Positions 8,942 through 18,652 of a stretch of 62,249 bases of DNA are shown in pieces. Below the pieces are notes generated by a model that was given only the letters and a program-made list of their open reading frames with translations, had not been told where the DNA came from and ran no database searches. How positions within the stretch are numbered: the stretch's first letter is position 1; each line of letters begins with the position of its first letter. Source of the stretch: Spirulina sp. CS-785/01 (GTDB lineage Bacteria; Cyanobacteriota; Cyanobacteriia; Cyanobacteriales; Spirulinaceae). A program made the position numbers and the translations under genes. Location of the stretch: the NCBI RefSeq assembly GCF_028330525.1, contig NZ_JAQMSD010000342.1, positions 1-62,249 of the forward strand. The letters run 5' to 3'.

Positions 8942-9943
8942 TCAACTATCAACTAATTCCAAAGCTGCTTTTACCGTGTCCACATTCGCACCAGGTAAAT
9001 GAGCATTTTCACTCAGATAGCGTTTCCAGGCTTTTGTCCCCGGTTGTCCCGCAAACAGTTGTAAATAATGACGCATCAAACTATTTAACTTCATCCCCTG
9101 ACCTAACCAATATTCCAGATAGGGAAACATAGCCTCCATCACCTCATGACGAGTCCGAGGGGGAGTTGTGTCTCCGTAAATCTCCTGATCTACTGTTGCG
9201 AGGAGATAGGGGTTATCATAGGCCGCACGACCGATCATCACTGCATCCACTTGCTGAAGATGCTGTTGAATTTGCGCTTTGGTGGTGATTCCTCCGTTAA
9301 TTTCAATGAATAGGTGGGGGAAGTCCTGTTTGAGTCGATAAACGTCCTCATAACGTAATGGGGGGACATTGCGGTTTTCTTTGGGACTTAATCCCTGTAA
9401 CCAGGCTTTTCGGGCATGGACGGTGAAACGCTGACACCCGGCTTCTGCTACAGTATGTACGAAGTTGGCTAGGTTTTGGTAGCGATCGCAGTCGTCCACC
9501 CCAATACGATGCTTGACTGTCACTGGGATAGAAACACGCTGCTGCATCGCGGCCACTGCTTCGGCCACGACTTCCGGTTGCTGCATCAAACAGGCCCCAA
9601 AATTGCCACTCTGGACTCGACTACTGGGACACCCGACATTGAGGTTCACTTCATCATAGCCGTATTCTTCGGCAATTTCGGCACAAATTCCCAGTTGTGT
9701 GGGATCATCCCCTCCAATTTGTAGGACAAGGGGTTTTTCTGCGGGGGAGAAGTCTAAGAGTTTTTTGCGATCGCCATGAATAATCGCCTGAGATGTTACC
9801 ATCTCCGTATAAAGCAGAGTGTGACGGGTAATCTGTCGCAGAAAATACCGAAAATGGCGATCGGTCCGATCCATCATGGGAGCGATACTCAAGGGGTTTC
9901 CCAGTTGGGTGACGGGAGGAGAAGCAACAGGAGCAATAATCAT
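8942..9943 (-). CDS. dusA: tRNA-dihydrouridine synthase A
   Basis: An FMN-dependent enzyme reducing uridine in the D-loop of tRNA, 333 residues. The TIM barrel starts PLSIAPMMDRTDRHFRY. It contains LNVGCPSSRVQSGNFGACLM with catalytic Cys105, the VKHRIGVDD segment typical of DusA, and the FMN phosphate-binding INGGI...DAVMIGRAAYDNP. The final residues (LVDS) and stop lie in a heptamer repeat, as for the gene at 159. Confidence 0.94.
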   Translation of the reverse strand: MIIAPVASPPVTQLGNPLSIAPMMDRTDRHFRYFLRQITRHTLLYTEMVTSQAIIHGDRKKLLDFSPAEKPLVLQIGGDDPTQLGICAEIAEEYGYDEVNLNVGCPSSRVQSGNFGACLMQQPEVVAEAVAAMQQRVSIPVTVKHRIGVDDCDRYQNLANFVHTVAEAGCQRFTVHARKAWLQGLSPKENRNVPPLRYEDVYRLKQDFPHLFIEINGGITTKAQIQQHLQQVDAVMIGRAAYDNPYLLATVDQEIYGDTTPPRTRHEVMEAMFPYLEYWLGQGMKLNSLMRHYLQLFAGQPGTKAWKRYLSENAHLPGANVDTVKAALELVDS

Positions 9944-10125
9944 ATTCGCTAGTTTTCGATTGCATTAACGATAAGACAAGAGGAAATGAAAATTTTTGTT
10001 TTCAGATCAGAGTAGATCGGATTATACTGAGAGGAAATTCCCAAAAGGGTGAGATAGACTCCTTAGATTCCCGTAGGGATCGGGGAAGACTATCAATTCT
10101 CTAGCGATCGTCAGCTAGGAATCCT

Positions 10126-10650
10126 ATGACCATTCAAAAAGTTGCCATATTTACCCATGGTTTAGACGGAGGAGCATTTACCAACTTAGGAACAACCTTA
10201 GCACGGGGGTTTACTGAGTTAGGGTATCACTGTGATCTGGTGCTGCTCAAGGTTACAGAAGCGGAAAAAGCACGCTATCCAGAGTTAAATCTGGTGTCTC
10301 TTAATGTACCACGAGCGATTAGCGCGATCGGGCCACTGGTTCGTTATATCAACACGCAGCAACCCGATGTTATTTTTCCCATGCCTTGGTATTTTAACGT
10401 AGTTGCCATTTGGTCGAAGTTGTTAGCCCGCACCTCCACCAAAGTGATCATTGGCGAACATAATATTATCAGCCTAGAGGCCGGGATTGAGCTTCGTCAC
10501 CAACTGCGAATGCGTTTTCTCCCCTTTTTAATGCGCTATACCTACCCCTATGGAGATGGTTTAATTGCAGTTTGTCAGGATTCCATAACCGATCTAGCCG
10601 AAAATTTAAATATTAAACCGAACATTCCTATGGAGGTGATTCCCAATTAA
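10126..10650 (+). pseudogene. Truncated GT4 glycosyltransferase (N-terminal half)
   Basis: The 174 residues match only the acceptor-binding half of a GT-B fold, family 4 glycosyltransferase: VAIFTHGLDGGAFTNLGTTLARGF, then PDVIFPMPWYFNVVAIWSK and IIGEHNII. It stops at MEVIPN, exactly where intact family members continue into the linker and the nucleotide-sugar domain. No nucleotide-sugar domain follows in any frame before the convergent gene at 10708. It is probably inactive, though a half-domain protein cannot be ruled out. It opens the glycan cluster. Confidence 0.75.
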
Positions 10651-10707
10651 AATTGAAATAACGTTCGCTTTTCAAAGTTACGCAAGTTTTCATTTTTTAG
10701 AGTACAT

Positions 10708-11628
10708 TCATATTATTCGATTAACCTTATTTTGAATTTTATCGAGTAGATTTTTTTCTTTCATAATTTTGTTATAAAATAGTCTGTCAAATTCTCGATC
10801 AACGGCTGTAAATTCATTCCATTTGTAAGGAGTTGATAAATTAGTATTCGGGATAGACAAATCTGAATTAGCAGATGCTGTATGTGTTGCATCTTCTGAA
10901 AATCCAATATTACGAATTAAATTAACAGCCGGTACAATAAATAGTCCAGATTGAACTAAATGTGCAAATCCCCACTGATAAGCCCACCAACTGATATTGG
11001 ACGAGTTATTGTAAGTTGTCCAATATATTTTCTCCATTGTTTTAAATTGGGTATCACTAGCTAAAACATCTCGAATGCGTTTACGGATTTCATCATCTAC
11101 CCATAGTTTGATCTGGTAATCAAAATATTGCCAAGCTCTTCTCCAAGAAGCCCAGCCCCAAATCCCTCCATAATAGGAAAAGTGATAGCTTTGGATATGT
11201 GATTTCCATTCCCCCAATAAATTACTACCGGAAATTGTCATGACTCTTCGATCTTCTCGATACTGATCAAGCATTTGCTCACAAAAGTAAAAAAAATCTA
11301 AGTTCGGTAAGCAATCATCTTCTAAGAAAATTGCTTCTTCTACTTGTTCAAAAACCCATGTAATACCGCTTGATATGCGACGACCACAGCCTAAATTTTG
11401 GTCGGCATAGTTTTTGACAACTTCGCAATTCCAATCAACACGATCAATAATAGCTTTTGCTGCTTTACATTTATCGATATCTTCTGGTTTATCCGGTCGA
11501 GGGCTGTCAGCAATAACAAAAAGTTTTGGGGGTTGAGCTTGGCGGATCGCTTCAAATACTCTCTCAGTCGTTTTGGGTCGGTTAAAGATAAAGAATGTTA
11601 CTGGGGTTTTTAGAGTCCAATCAGCCAT
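10708..11628 (-). CDS. GT-A type glycosyltransferase (family 2-like)
   Basis: A 306-residue GT-A fold enzyme, of the group often annotated as HlpA-like or GNT-I-like. The N-terminus TPVTFFIFNRPKTTERVFEAI is the nucleotide-binding start. The metal-binding acidic motif is LEDDCLPN (about residues 97-104). GGIWGWASWRRAW is the conserved acceptor-loop segment. It lacks membrane segments and probably transfers a sugar onto a glycan intermediate at the cytoplasmic face. The acceptor is unknown. It is oriented against the flanking genes. Confidence 0.75.
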   Translation of the reverse strand: MADWTLKTPVTFFIFNRPKTTERVFEAIRQAQPPKLFVIADSPRPDKPEDIDKCKAAKAIIDRVDWNCEVVKNYADQNLGCGRRISSGITWVFEQVEEAIFLEDDCLPNLDFFYFCEQMLDQYREDRRVMTISGSNLLGEWKSHIQSYHFSYYGGIWGWASWRRAWQYFDYQIKLWVDDEIRKRIRDVLASDTQFKTMEKIYWTTYNNSSNISWWAYQWGFAHLVQSGLFIVPAVNLIRNIGFSEDATHTASANSDLSIPNTNLSTPYKWNEFTAVDREFDRLFYNKIMKEKNLLDKIQNKVNRII

Positions 11629-11775
11629 AAATAGTCTCCTATTTTCATTGCATTATAGCGTTAACACTTACACAATATTCACCCTAAATTGCTTTTGGGA
11701 AGGGAACTTTTAGAATTTAGAACATTTGATCTGACGATTTAAAAAAGTCAATACAAACAACTTATCTAATTTAGC

Positions 11776-11820
11776 TAAGCTGTCGCACATTTAAATTGGG
11801 ATTTTTGCTCCCTAGACCCC
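11776..11820. repeat. 45-bp direct repeat, copy 1
   Basis: The repeat starts TAAGCTGTCGCACATTTAAA and ends CTCCCTAGACCCC. It matches 12004-12048 with one mismatch. In this copy, the sequence continues into a CCCTTG/CAAGGG hairpin and ends at about 11868 with ACAGCTTAG, the inverse of the starting CTAAGCTGT. The element is thus about 95 bp with short terminal inverted repeats. Confidence 0.85.
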
Positions 11821-12003
11821 TTGCCACAAGGGATTTGGGCTAAAAAAATAAATGAATAACAGCTTAGTTTTTTTGTACTAATCAAAGATAGAGGTTATAC
11901 GCTCTGTGGTCTTAGTCAGGCAAGAATAATTTTTGAAGGATTCTGAAAATGCGATATACAAAAAAAGTTTGACATTATATTCAAAACATAATAGCATAAT
12001 AGG

Positions 12004-12048
12004 TAAGCTGTCGCACATTTAAATTGGAATTTTTGCTCCCTAGACCCC
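12004..12048. repeat. 45-bp direct repeat, copy 2 (truncated)
   Basis: The second copy of the repeat at 11776 is cut off after CCCC, where the sequence becomes unrelated. It contains a TTG in frame with the downstream methyltransferase, which wrongly extends that reading frame by 20 codons. Confidence 0.85.
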
Positions 12049-12083
12049 GTTTTCAGTTCATAAAAATCAATCATAATCCAAAA

Positions 12084-12959
12084 ATGGTGATAGACTTCAG
12101 CTATATTAACACTCGCTGGAATGATTTAAAGAAACATCCAGCTTTTAAAAAAGCTCCTGCCATTACCTTGTGGCGATTAGGGACTTGGATGGTACATTGT
12201 ACGTTTGGGGTATCGGCGGTTATTAAGTTACCGAAATGGGGCTGTAAATTTTATGTACCGCCTAAATTTAGAAGGGCTGGTTCTACGGGAATTTTTTTAT
12301 TGCGAGAAGACTATGATCCTGAGTTAGCCTATATTCAAAAAACGCTCTCTGAAGGACAAGTGTTTATTGATGGGGGGGCTAACTTTGGCATTTATACCGT
12401 TTTAGCGAGTCAAGTGGTGGGAAAGTCGGGCAAAGTGTTTGCTTTTGAACCCGGTAATGAGTCCTTTGCTGTTTTGTCACGGAATAAGAAAATTAACCAG
12501 ATGGATAATACTAAGCTCTTTCAAGCAGCATTATCTAATCAAAAAGGGGTAACCCGTCTCTATCATATTGATAATGCTCCCAATAGTTATTCCATTGGAG
12601 GTGAAGCTCAATCCCAAGGTGAATTTGAAGAAGTGGCAACAATAACGCTTGATCATTTAGCGGCTGACGAAAACTTAGAGCGTGTTGATATGATCAAGTT
12701 AGATGTAGAAGGTGCTGAAGAATTGGTGTTACAGGGGGGGCAGATGATGCTAAAGGAAATGTCGCCTATTCTGCTGTTTGAAGTTAGTAAACGGGCAATG
12801 GGAAGACTGAATTTATCTAAGGAAGGTGTGACTCGCATTTTACAAGATTTAAACTATCATTTTTTTAAATTAAATTCTGTGGGAGAACTCGTAAAAGTAG
12901 ATACTCCTCAAACAGGAAATAACATCGCCATTCCTGCGAGTAAAGATTCCTGCGAGTAA
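12084..12959 (+). CDS. FkbM family methyltransferase
   Basis: A SAM-dependent FkbM-type methyltransferase, 291 residues from the ATG at 12084. The longer frame starting at a TTG (12024) lies in a repeat element and is unlikely to be translated. SAM motif I is FIDGGANFGIYTVLA, followed by VFAFEPGNE and the conserved IKLDVEGAEELVLQGG. It presumably O-methylates a sugar of the exopolysaccharide made by the surrounding glycosyltransferases. The decayed GT4 at 12987 follows it on the same strand. Confidence 0.87.
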   Translation: MVIDFSYINTRWNDLKKHPAFKKAPAITLWRLGTWMVHCTFGVSAVIKLPKWGCKFYVPPKFRRAGSTGIFLLREDYDPELAYIQKTLSEGQVFIDGGANFGIYTVLASQVVGKSGKVFAFEPGNESFAVLSRNKKINQMDNTKLFQAALSNQKGVTRLYHIDNAPNSYSIGGEAQSQGEFEEVATITLDHLAADENLERVDMIKLDVEGAEELVLQGGQMMLKEMSPILLFEVSKRAMGRLNLSKEGVTRILQDLNYHFFKLNSVGELVKVDTPQTGNNIAIPASKDSCE

Positions 12960-12986
12960 AGTAGGTGTATAGGGGGTCTGGGTTTT

Positions 12987-13662
12987 ATGAACAGTGCAGA
13001 ACGGTTCACCGCCCCTCAACAGTCCCTCAAAATTCTCCTATCTGCGTATTCTTGTGAACCGGGTCGTGGCTCAGAGCCGGGGGTTGGTTGGAACGTGGCT
13101 TGGAAAATTGCCCAATTTCATCGGGTTTGGGTGTTGACTCGACCGGATGAGAGTAAAGCTCAAATTGAGGCTGAGTTAGTCCGTCGTCCCAACCCGAATT
13201 TACAGTTTGTTTATTTTACCGTTCCGTTTTGGGCTGGAGGATGGCAATGGGGTTTAGGCCCTAGGAATGTTCACTATTATTTATGGCAATTGCAAGCGTA
13301 TTGGGTGGGTCGTCGCTTGCATCGTCAAATTGGTTTTGATTTGGTACATCATGTGACTTATGTTCGGTATTCAACGCCGAGTTTTTTGTCACTGTTACCA
13401 ATTCCTTTTGTTTGGGGGCCAGTGGGAGGTGGAGAAACAGTCCCTCAACCGTTTTGGCGAGATTTTAGTGGACGGGCAAAACTGTACGAGCGGTTACGGT
13501 GTTTGACTCATCGTCTTGGGGAGTTAGATCCGTTTACGCATTTAACGGTACGACAGAGCCAAGTGATTAAGGCGACGCGACGACTGAGGATACGGCCAGA
13601 CGCATTCGGGGTTTAGGGGGTCAGTCGGTTCAGGTAGAATCCGCGATCGCATTAACGGATAG
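12987..13662 (+). pseudogene. GT4 remnant, N-terminal part, frameshifted
   Basis: The first 190 or so residues are a close relative of the intact GT4 at 19824: ILLSAYSCEPGRGSEPGVGW, HHVTYVRYSTPSFLSLLPIP and GPVGGGE are shared. The frame breaks near 13577: after VIKAT the frame-0 product becomes unrelated and stops at 13616. Another frame continues the homology (TEDTARRIRGLGG) to about 13660. At about 13661 the sequence changes to the middle of a different GT4. It is therefore both frameshifted and truncated. Confidence 0.85.
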
Positions 13663-14429
13663 TGATTCATGCTTGTTATCGTCAAAGTCGAGCCGCTACA
13701 TTGACGACGGCTGCCATGTTGACCACTCACCGTTTGTGGGGAACTTGGCAGAATTTGGTGGATATATATATTGCGCTAACGGAATTTGCGAGAGAAAAGT
13801 TTATTGAGGGGGGATTACCAAGTGACAAAATTGTGGTTAAGCCGCATTTTGTCTTTCCTGATCCTGGGAGGGGAAATGGTCAAGGAGGATATGCTTTGTT
13901 TGTAGGACGGTTATCTCAAGAAAAGGGTTTAGATGTGTTGTTACAAAGTTGGGAATATTTGTCCTCTGATATTCCCTTAAAGGTGGTGGGTGAGGGGCCG
14001 TTAGTGGGATATGTGAAAGAAGTCGTACAACGGTGGCCTCAGGTGGATTATTTGGGTGGTTGTACTTTAGAGGAAGTGTATCGCTTGATGCAGAAAGCTA
14101 CAGTCGTGATTGTTCCGTCGGTATGGTATGAAACCTTTGGACGGGTGGTGATTGAGGCGTTTGCGGTAGGGACTCCAGTGATTGTCACGCAAATTGGCGC
14201 GATCGCAGAATTAGTGGAGGAAGGCCGCACAGGATTACATTTTGCCTTGGGGGATGCGGAGGATTTAGCGGCTAAGGTAGATTGGATATTCTCTCATCCT
14301 CAAGCAGTAGCACAGATGCGAAAAGAGGCTCGTTTCGCCTATGAAACTCACTATACAGCACAGGTGAATTATGAAAAGTTGCTGGAAATTTACGACTTAG
14401 CACGATCGCGCAAGAATCTCAGTAAATAG
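13662..14429 (+). pseudogene. GT4 remnant, C-terminal part
   Basis: The frame (GTG at 13662) encodes the C-terminal two thirds of a GT4 enzyme closely similar to the intact one at 26088: HACYRQSRAATLTTAAML, IALTEFAREKFIEGGLPSDK, FVGRLSQEKGLDVLL and the nucleotide-sugar motif VWYETFGRVVIEAFAVGTPV. The N-terminal acceptor domain is absent and replaced by the remnant of another GT4. It could still be translated from the GTG, but a lone half is unlikely to be active. Its end overlaps the convergent GT4 at 14397 by 33 bases. Confidence 0.8.
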
Positions 14430-15641
14430 TTGCTGATACTGCCGAGCTTGGTGTTGCAGGGTAAATTCTTGTTCGGTTTTAGTTCTAGCGCGATCGCCAA
14501 GTTGAGCATGACGTTGTTCATCGGCCAATACCCAACCAATCCCTTGGGCTAAATCCTCAGTTTCGTAAGGTTGTGCCAAATAACCATTTTGCTTATGTTC
14601 GATCATGTCACTCATTCCCCCAATCCCAAAGGCCACACAGGGAGTTCCACAGGCAATGGCTTCCATTACGGTATTAGATAAGTTTTCTTGGGTGGACGGT
14701 ACAACAAAGACATCCGCCGCGGCATAAACTAATGCAAGGGAGAGATCGTCTTGAAAGCGGCCTAAATAACGAGTCGAAAAGCCAAGTTGGGGGGGATTAG
14801 TGGGTTGAGAAGCTCCAAAAATTAGGAGTTCGATGGAGTCTGAGTGAGTCGTGTAGCTGAGTTTTTGTAACGCTTCCTGTAAATAGGAAAAGCCTTTACG
14901 GGGATCGCGGGTTGCTCCCATTGCACCAAACAGAATCAATTTTTTATTTGTTGGTAAGTTCAAAATCTGACGGACGAGAGAGCGTGTTATGGGTTTATAG
15001 ACTTGCGTATCAATGCCATTGGGAATAACTTTAACTGGGGTTTCCGCTAGGAGAGGACTGGTTTGAGCGCATTTTGCTAACCAATGACTGGGAGTGACAA
15101 TGGTGAGGTTGAGTTGGGGGAAAATTTTTGCTTTCCGTTGCCAAATCCATCGGGAGACATCCCAAGCAGAATTGCTCTGGAGGTGGGGACAATGGCCACA
15201 ATTTTGGGTATAGCGATCGCAATCTCGGCTATAATGACATCCTCCGGTAAACCCCCACATATCGTGTAACGTCCAAACCATGGTTTTTTTGAGCTTGGGT
15301 AAGGTTTCAAGTTGGAGATAACCGTTGTTGATCCAGTGTAAGTTGAGGATATCGGGTTGGAGTTGCGCGATCGCAGGAGTTATGCGATCGGGAAACCATT
15401 GACAGGAAAACATCGCCCGATCTCGCTGTGGATAAAACCGTAAGGGAAGGTGATCAAACTGTGATCCGAGACGTGCGATAGGGGTTTTATTGGCCACCAC
15501 CGTGGAATCCCCACTGAATTTAGCTCGGACTAACATTTGAGATGGAACATCAATGCTTTGTAACCCTCGATGCAGACGATAGCTGGCCTTCGCTGCTCCT
15601 CCATCAATATCCGAGGTACTAATAATTAAAGGGTGAACCAT
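14397..15641 (-). CDS. Family 4 glycosyltransferase
   Basis: A complete GT-B fold retaining glycosyltransferase, 414 residues. The N-terminus LIISTSDIDGGAAKASYRLH carries the glycine-rich acceptor-domain loop. TLHDMWGFTGGCHYSRDCDRY is a Cys/His-rich segment common in this subgroup. The C-terminal domain has LILFGAMGATRDPRKGFSYL and the nucleotide-sugar motif STQENLSNTVMEAIACGTPC. It probably adds a hexose during exopolysaccharide repeat assembly. It follows the pyruvyl transferase on the same strand with a 35-bp gap, so it is likely the last gene of an ABC-pyruvyltransferase-GT operon. Confidence 0.87.
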   Translation of the reverse strand: MVHPLIISTSDIDGGAAKASYRLHRGLQSIDVPSQMLVRAKFSGDSTVVANKTPIARLGSQFDHLPLRFYPQRDRAMFSCQWFPDRITPAIAQLQPDILNLHWINNGYLQLETLPKLKKTMVWTLHDMWGFTGGCHYSRDCDRYTQNCGHCPHLQSNSAWDVSRWIWQRKAKIFPQLNLTIVTPSHWLAKCAQTSPLLAETPVKVIPNGIDTQVYKPITRSLVRQILNLPTNKKLILFGAMGATRDPRKGFSYLQEALQKLSYTTHSDSIELLIFGASQPTNPPQLGFSTRYLGRFQDDLSLALVYAAADVFVVPSTQENLSNTVMEAIACGTPCVAFGIGGMSDMIEHKQNGYLAQPYETEDLAQGIGWVLADEQRHAQLGDRARTKTEQEFTLQHQARQYQQLFTEILARSC

Positions 15642-15676
15642 AGGATGTACTTAGGGGGGATTTAGCTGGATACTTT

Positions 15677-16663
15677 TCAAGATACAAACTGCTGCGTCCA
15701 AGTTTTGATATTCTCTTGGGGCAAGGTAATATGGGTTTCACTGGGGGTAGTAATCCAAGATGCGATCGCCTCTAAATCTTCGCGTCTAATGACAGGCAAA
15801 TTCGTATCATTAGCAATTTCTAAAGCGCGATTATCCACTGCTAAAATGAGGGTCCGTCGTTGGTGTTGTAGAGCGCGAATCCCAGCGTGTAATCGCGTCC
15901 CAATATAATCCACATCCTTCTTTTGCAAAAGCGTATCTAAAGCGTTGAGACTAGGACTCAAATAAATAACGCTTTCTCCTCCTAATGCCTGCATATGAGG
16001 ATAATCTTTGGGTTGTTGTGTCCAAAAATAGACGTTTTCGTATTTTGTCAACAGTAAATCTATTAATTTTCTATCGTATTCTTTTTTCTGATTATATTCC
16101 GTAAAAGTAACTAAAACTGATTCCGCCTTATTTTGGGGAATCTGCTGGCAATGTTCTTCATTTAACATCCACATTGTGGGACAAGCGGTATTAATAACAT
16201 TTTCAAAACCTACCGCTCTTAGCTGCTTTTCAGTATAACCATCTCGCACCGAATGTAGATAATCTTTACTTAAAATTCTCTGATATAAAATTTTTGTATA
16301 TAGGTTAGCTGATTTTTGATACTGCCACCAACCAACTCCCATTAAAATAATATCTCGAATAAATAATGAATCCCATAAACCCACCTTCCACTGATTATAG
16401 GAGTTCATATTTGATGATAAAAGATTTGTTCCCCCAACCAATGTAAAAGCACTTCGTTTAATTAACCCATAAGATGTTCTAAAGATCACATCATGGGTTG
16501 GCATCCGAATAAATAAGGCATCAGCAAATAATGGCTCTAGAATTTTATTGACTGAATCCATAATAATTTGGTCGCCCAAATTAGAGCTACAAATCGAAGT
16601 ATCTAAAACAGAAATTTGTTTCATGTTAATCTTTGAATTAGGCTTGAAGATTTGACTCACCAT
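15677..16663 (-). CDS. Polysaccharide pyruvyl transferase family protein
   Basis: A 328-residue member of the PS_pyruv_trans family (CsaB/WcaK-like), GT-B-like enzymes that transfer a ketal pyruvate from PEP to a polysaccharide sugar. SNLGDQIIMDSV is the N-terminal glycine loop and TLVGGTNLLS follows. VLVTFTEYNQKKEYDRKLID and DVDYIGTRLHAGIRALQH carry the conserved Arg/His of the second domain. The first codon overlaps the stop of the ABC exporter (TAATG), implying translational coupling; an internal ATG at 16624 (MKQISVL) is also a natural N-terminus. Confidence 0.82.
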   Translation of the reverse strand: MVSQIFKPNSKINMKQISVLDTSICSSNLGDQIIMDSVNKILEPLFADALFIRMPTHDVIFRTSYGLIKRSAFTLVGGTNLLSSNMNSYNQWKVGLWDSLFIRDIILMGVGWWQYQKSANLYTKILYQRILSKDYLHSVRDGYTEKQLRAVGFENVINTACPTMWMLNEEHCQQIPQNKAESVLVTFTEYNQKKEYDRKLIDLLLTKYENVYFWTQQPKDYPHMQALGGESVIYLSPSLNALDTLLQKKDVDYIGTRLHAGIRALQHQRRTLILAVDNRALEIANDTNLPVIRREDLEAIASWITTPSETHITLPQENIKTWTQQFVS

Positions 16664-18444
16664 TACTCGTGAGATTCCAACACCACTTCTTGATAAGTCC
16701 CTGATTTAATAATCTGGCCATGCTTCATTAAGTAAATGCGATCGCACTGTTCCACAGTAGATAACCGATGCGCAATAAAGATCATTGTTTTTGTCTTACT
16801 CACTTCATTAATCGCTTCCATAATTAAATTTTCAGTTTCATTATCTAAAGCTGATGTCGCTTCATCCAAGACCAAAACCTCTCGTTCATGATATAACGCA
16901 CGAGCAATCCCAATCCGTTGCCGTTGCCCACCAGAAAAACGGACTCCTCTTTCCCCAAGAATTGTTTGGATTCCATTAGGTAAATCATTGATCAGTTCAT
17001 CGAGTTGGGCAGATTTAATGGCTTTATCGAGTCGCTCCGGATCAATCAGATGTTCTGGAACACCAAACGCAATATTATTGGCCACTGTATCATCAATCAA
17101 GAAAATAGACTGAGGAATATAACCAATCATATTTTGCCAAGAACGCAGCTCATTATAGATAGACCAGCCATCGACTGTTATATCACCACTTTCTGGTGTT
17201 AATAGACCCAAAATAACATCCACCAAAGTTGTTTTACCAGCCCCGGATTTACCGATTAAGGCAATAGATTCTCCTTTTTTAATTTCTAAAGAAATGTTCT
17301 TTAACGCATACTGCTCTGCATTGGGATAGCAATAACTGATCTGATCGAGAATAACATTATCCTGTAATTTATGGGTTTCAGTTTTTTCAATTTTAGTAGA
17401 TGGTGCTGATGGATTCAGATTATCTGTTGAATGATTATCGATTTCTTTTAAGTCTAGATAAAGTTTATTAACTGTATAACTAGCACGTCTTAAACTACTA
17501 ACAGAACCAATTAAATTATTAACTGCTGGAATGAGTCTTATAGAGGCTAACGCAAAAACTCCTAAAAGAGGCGTTAATTGTTGTATGTTATCATTATAAA
17601 GCAAATAAATTGAAGTAAAACCTACTAAAAATATCACCAAAAAACCCTCTATAAGAACACGAGGTAGTAACTTAAAAGCATAAAAATTTCCCATTGCTTT
17701 TTCATGTTTTCGGGTTTCTACCAATAACTGCGCTTCAAAAAAAGGAGTACAACCAATCACCAATGTTTCTTTAATTCCCCCTAATGAATGATTCACAATA
17801 CGAACAATAGATTCAAGAGACTGAGAGGCTTGTTTCCCCCAAGCCTGAATTTTATGCCTAAACACATTCACCAATAATAACAATGGAAGAATAATCCCTA
17901 GGACTACTAGGACTGTAGCTTTATTAGTTATGGCTAGTAAAATTGTCAAACATATAATAATTATAACATTAGATATAGCCACCAATAAAGGGATTAAAGT
18001 GCCATCAGTATAGTTTCCGGTTTCATAAATAATATTTTGAATAATTAATGCACTATTTTTACTTAAATGAAACGTATAAGGGACTGTCATATAAGTGTGC
18101 ATCAATCGATTAATTAATTTTGCCTTCTGAACAAAACTGAATTTAAAAATAGAGATTTGTGCCAGCCAACCTAAAAATGCCTTGATTAAAAATAAAAATA
18201 CGATACATAAACCCATTACAGCAATAAAGGTATTTTTTTCTTGAAATTGCGTTTTTTGGTATAACCACTTTAAACGCTCATTATTTTCTACTACATCGGG
18301 ATTACTTGCTAAAGAAATGAATGGAGCAATTATCCCAATCCCAAATGCCTCTAAAATAGAAACGAACAAAAAAGCTAATAGCAATAAAACTAAGTTTCTT
18401 TTTCGACTCGGTAATATGTATAGAACTTTTCTAAGGTAGTTCAT
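16663..18444 (-). CDS. ABC exporter (flippase-type), fused permease-ATPase
   Basis: A 593-residue half-transporter with an N-terminal six-helix type IV exporter domain (about 15-325) and a C-terminal ATPase. Walker A is GKSGAGKTT, the signature is FSGGQRQRIGIARAL, Walker B is VLVLDEATSALD, and the H-loop is IFIAHRLST. It resembles PglK/MsbA-type lipid-linked oligosaccharide flippases, and the context (pyruvyl transferase and glycosyltransferases) suggests it moves a lipid-linked saccharide. It works as a homodimer by family precedent. Base composition is markedly AT-rich compared with the housekeeping genes. Confidence 0.9.
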   Translation of the reverse strand: MNYLRKVLYILPSRKRNLVLLLLAFLFVSILEAFGIGIIAPFISLASNPDVVENNERLKWLYQKTQFQEKNTFIAVMGLCIVFLFLIKAFLGWLAQISIFKFSFVQKAKLINRLMHTYMTVPYTFHLSKNSALIIQNIIYETGNYTDGTLIPLLVAISNVIIIICLTILLAITNKATVLVVLGIILPLLLLVNVFRHKIQAWGKQASQSLESIVRIVNHSLGGIKETLVIGCTPFFEAQLLVETRKHEKAMGNFYAFKLLPRVLIEGFLVIFLVGFTSIYLLYNDNIQQLTPLLGVFALASIRLIPAVNNLIGSVSSLRRASYTVNKLYLDLKEIDNHSTDNLNPSAPSTKIEKTETHKLQDNVILDQISYCYPNAEQYALKNISLEIKKGESIALIGKSGAGKTTLVDVILGLLTPESGDITVDGWSIYNELRSWQNMIGYIPQSIFLIDDTVANNIAFGVPEHLIDPERLDKAIKSAQLDELINDLPNGIQTILGERGVRFSGGQRQRIGIARALYHEREVLVLDEATSALDNETENLIMEAINEVSKTKTMIFIAHRLSTVEQCDRIYLMKHGQIIKSGTYQEVVLESHE

Positions 18445-18652
18445 AGATAAAGGTGTCCTCCTATATTTAGACTATATTTAGAATATAATCCAAAAATTTA
18501 TATGATATTAAGAACTTGAGTTTATAATATATCATGTGCTTGTATCGGAAATGGGTGAGTATATAATACCTAACACGTTATTCTTCGACCCATTATTCTT
18601 GCTTTTTCATTGTTTCTTCCTAAATCGATAATCATTGTATCTTGAGGATTGT

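Larger units (their letters stand above)
11629..12083. other. Intergenic region with repeat element
   Basis: A 455-base region without a gene. It holds a MITE-like element at about 11775-11870 and a second partial copy at 12004-12048 directly before the methyltransferase gene. The remainder is AT-rich and I see no promoter or RNA gene I can defend. Confidence 0.6.

Noticed and set aside
12024-12083. TTG-started N-terminal extension of the FkbM methyltransferase
   Set aside because: It is encoded by the dispersed 45-bp repeat, and the ATG at 12084 gives a normal N-terminus.
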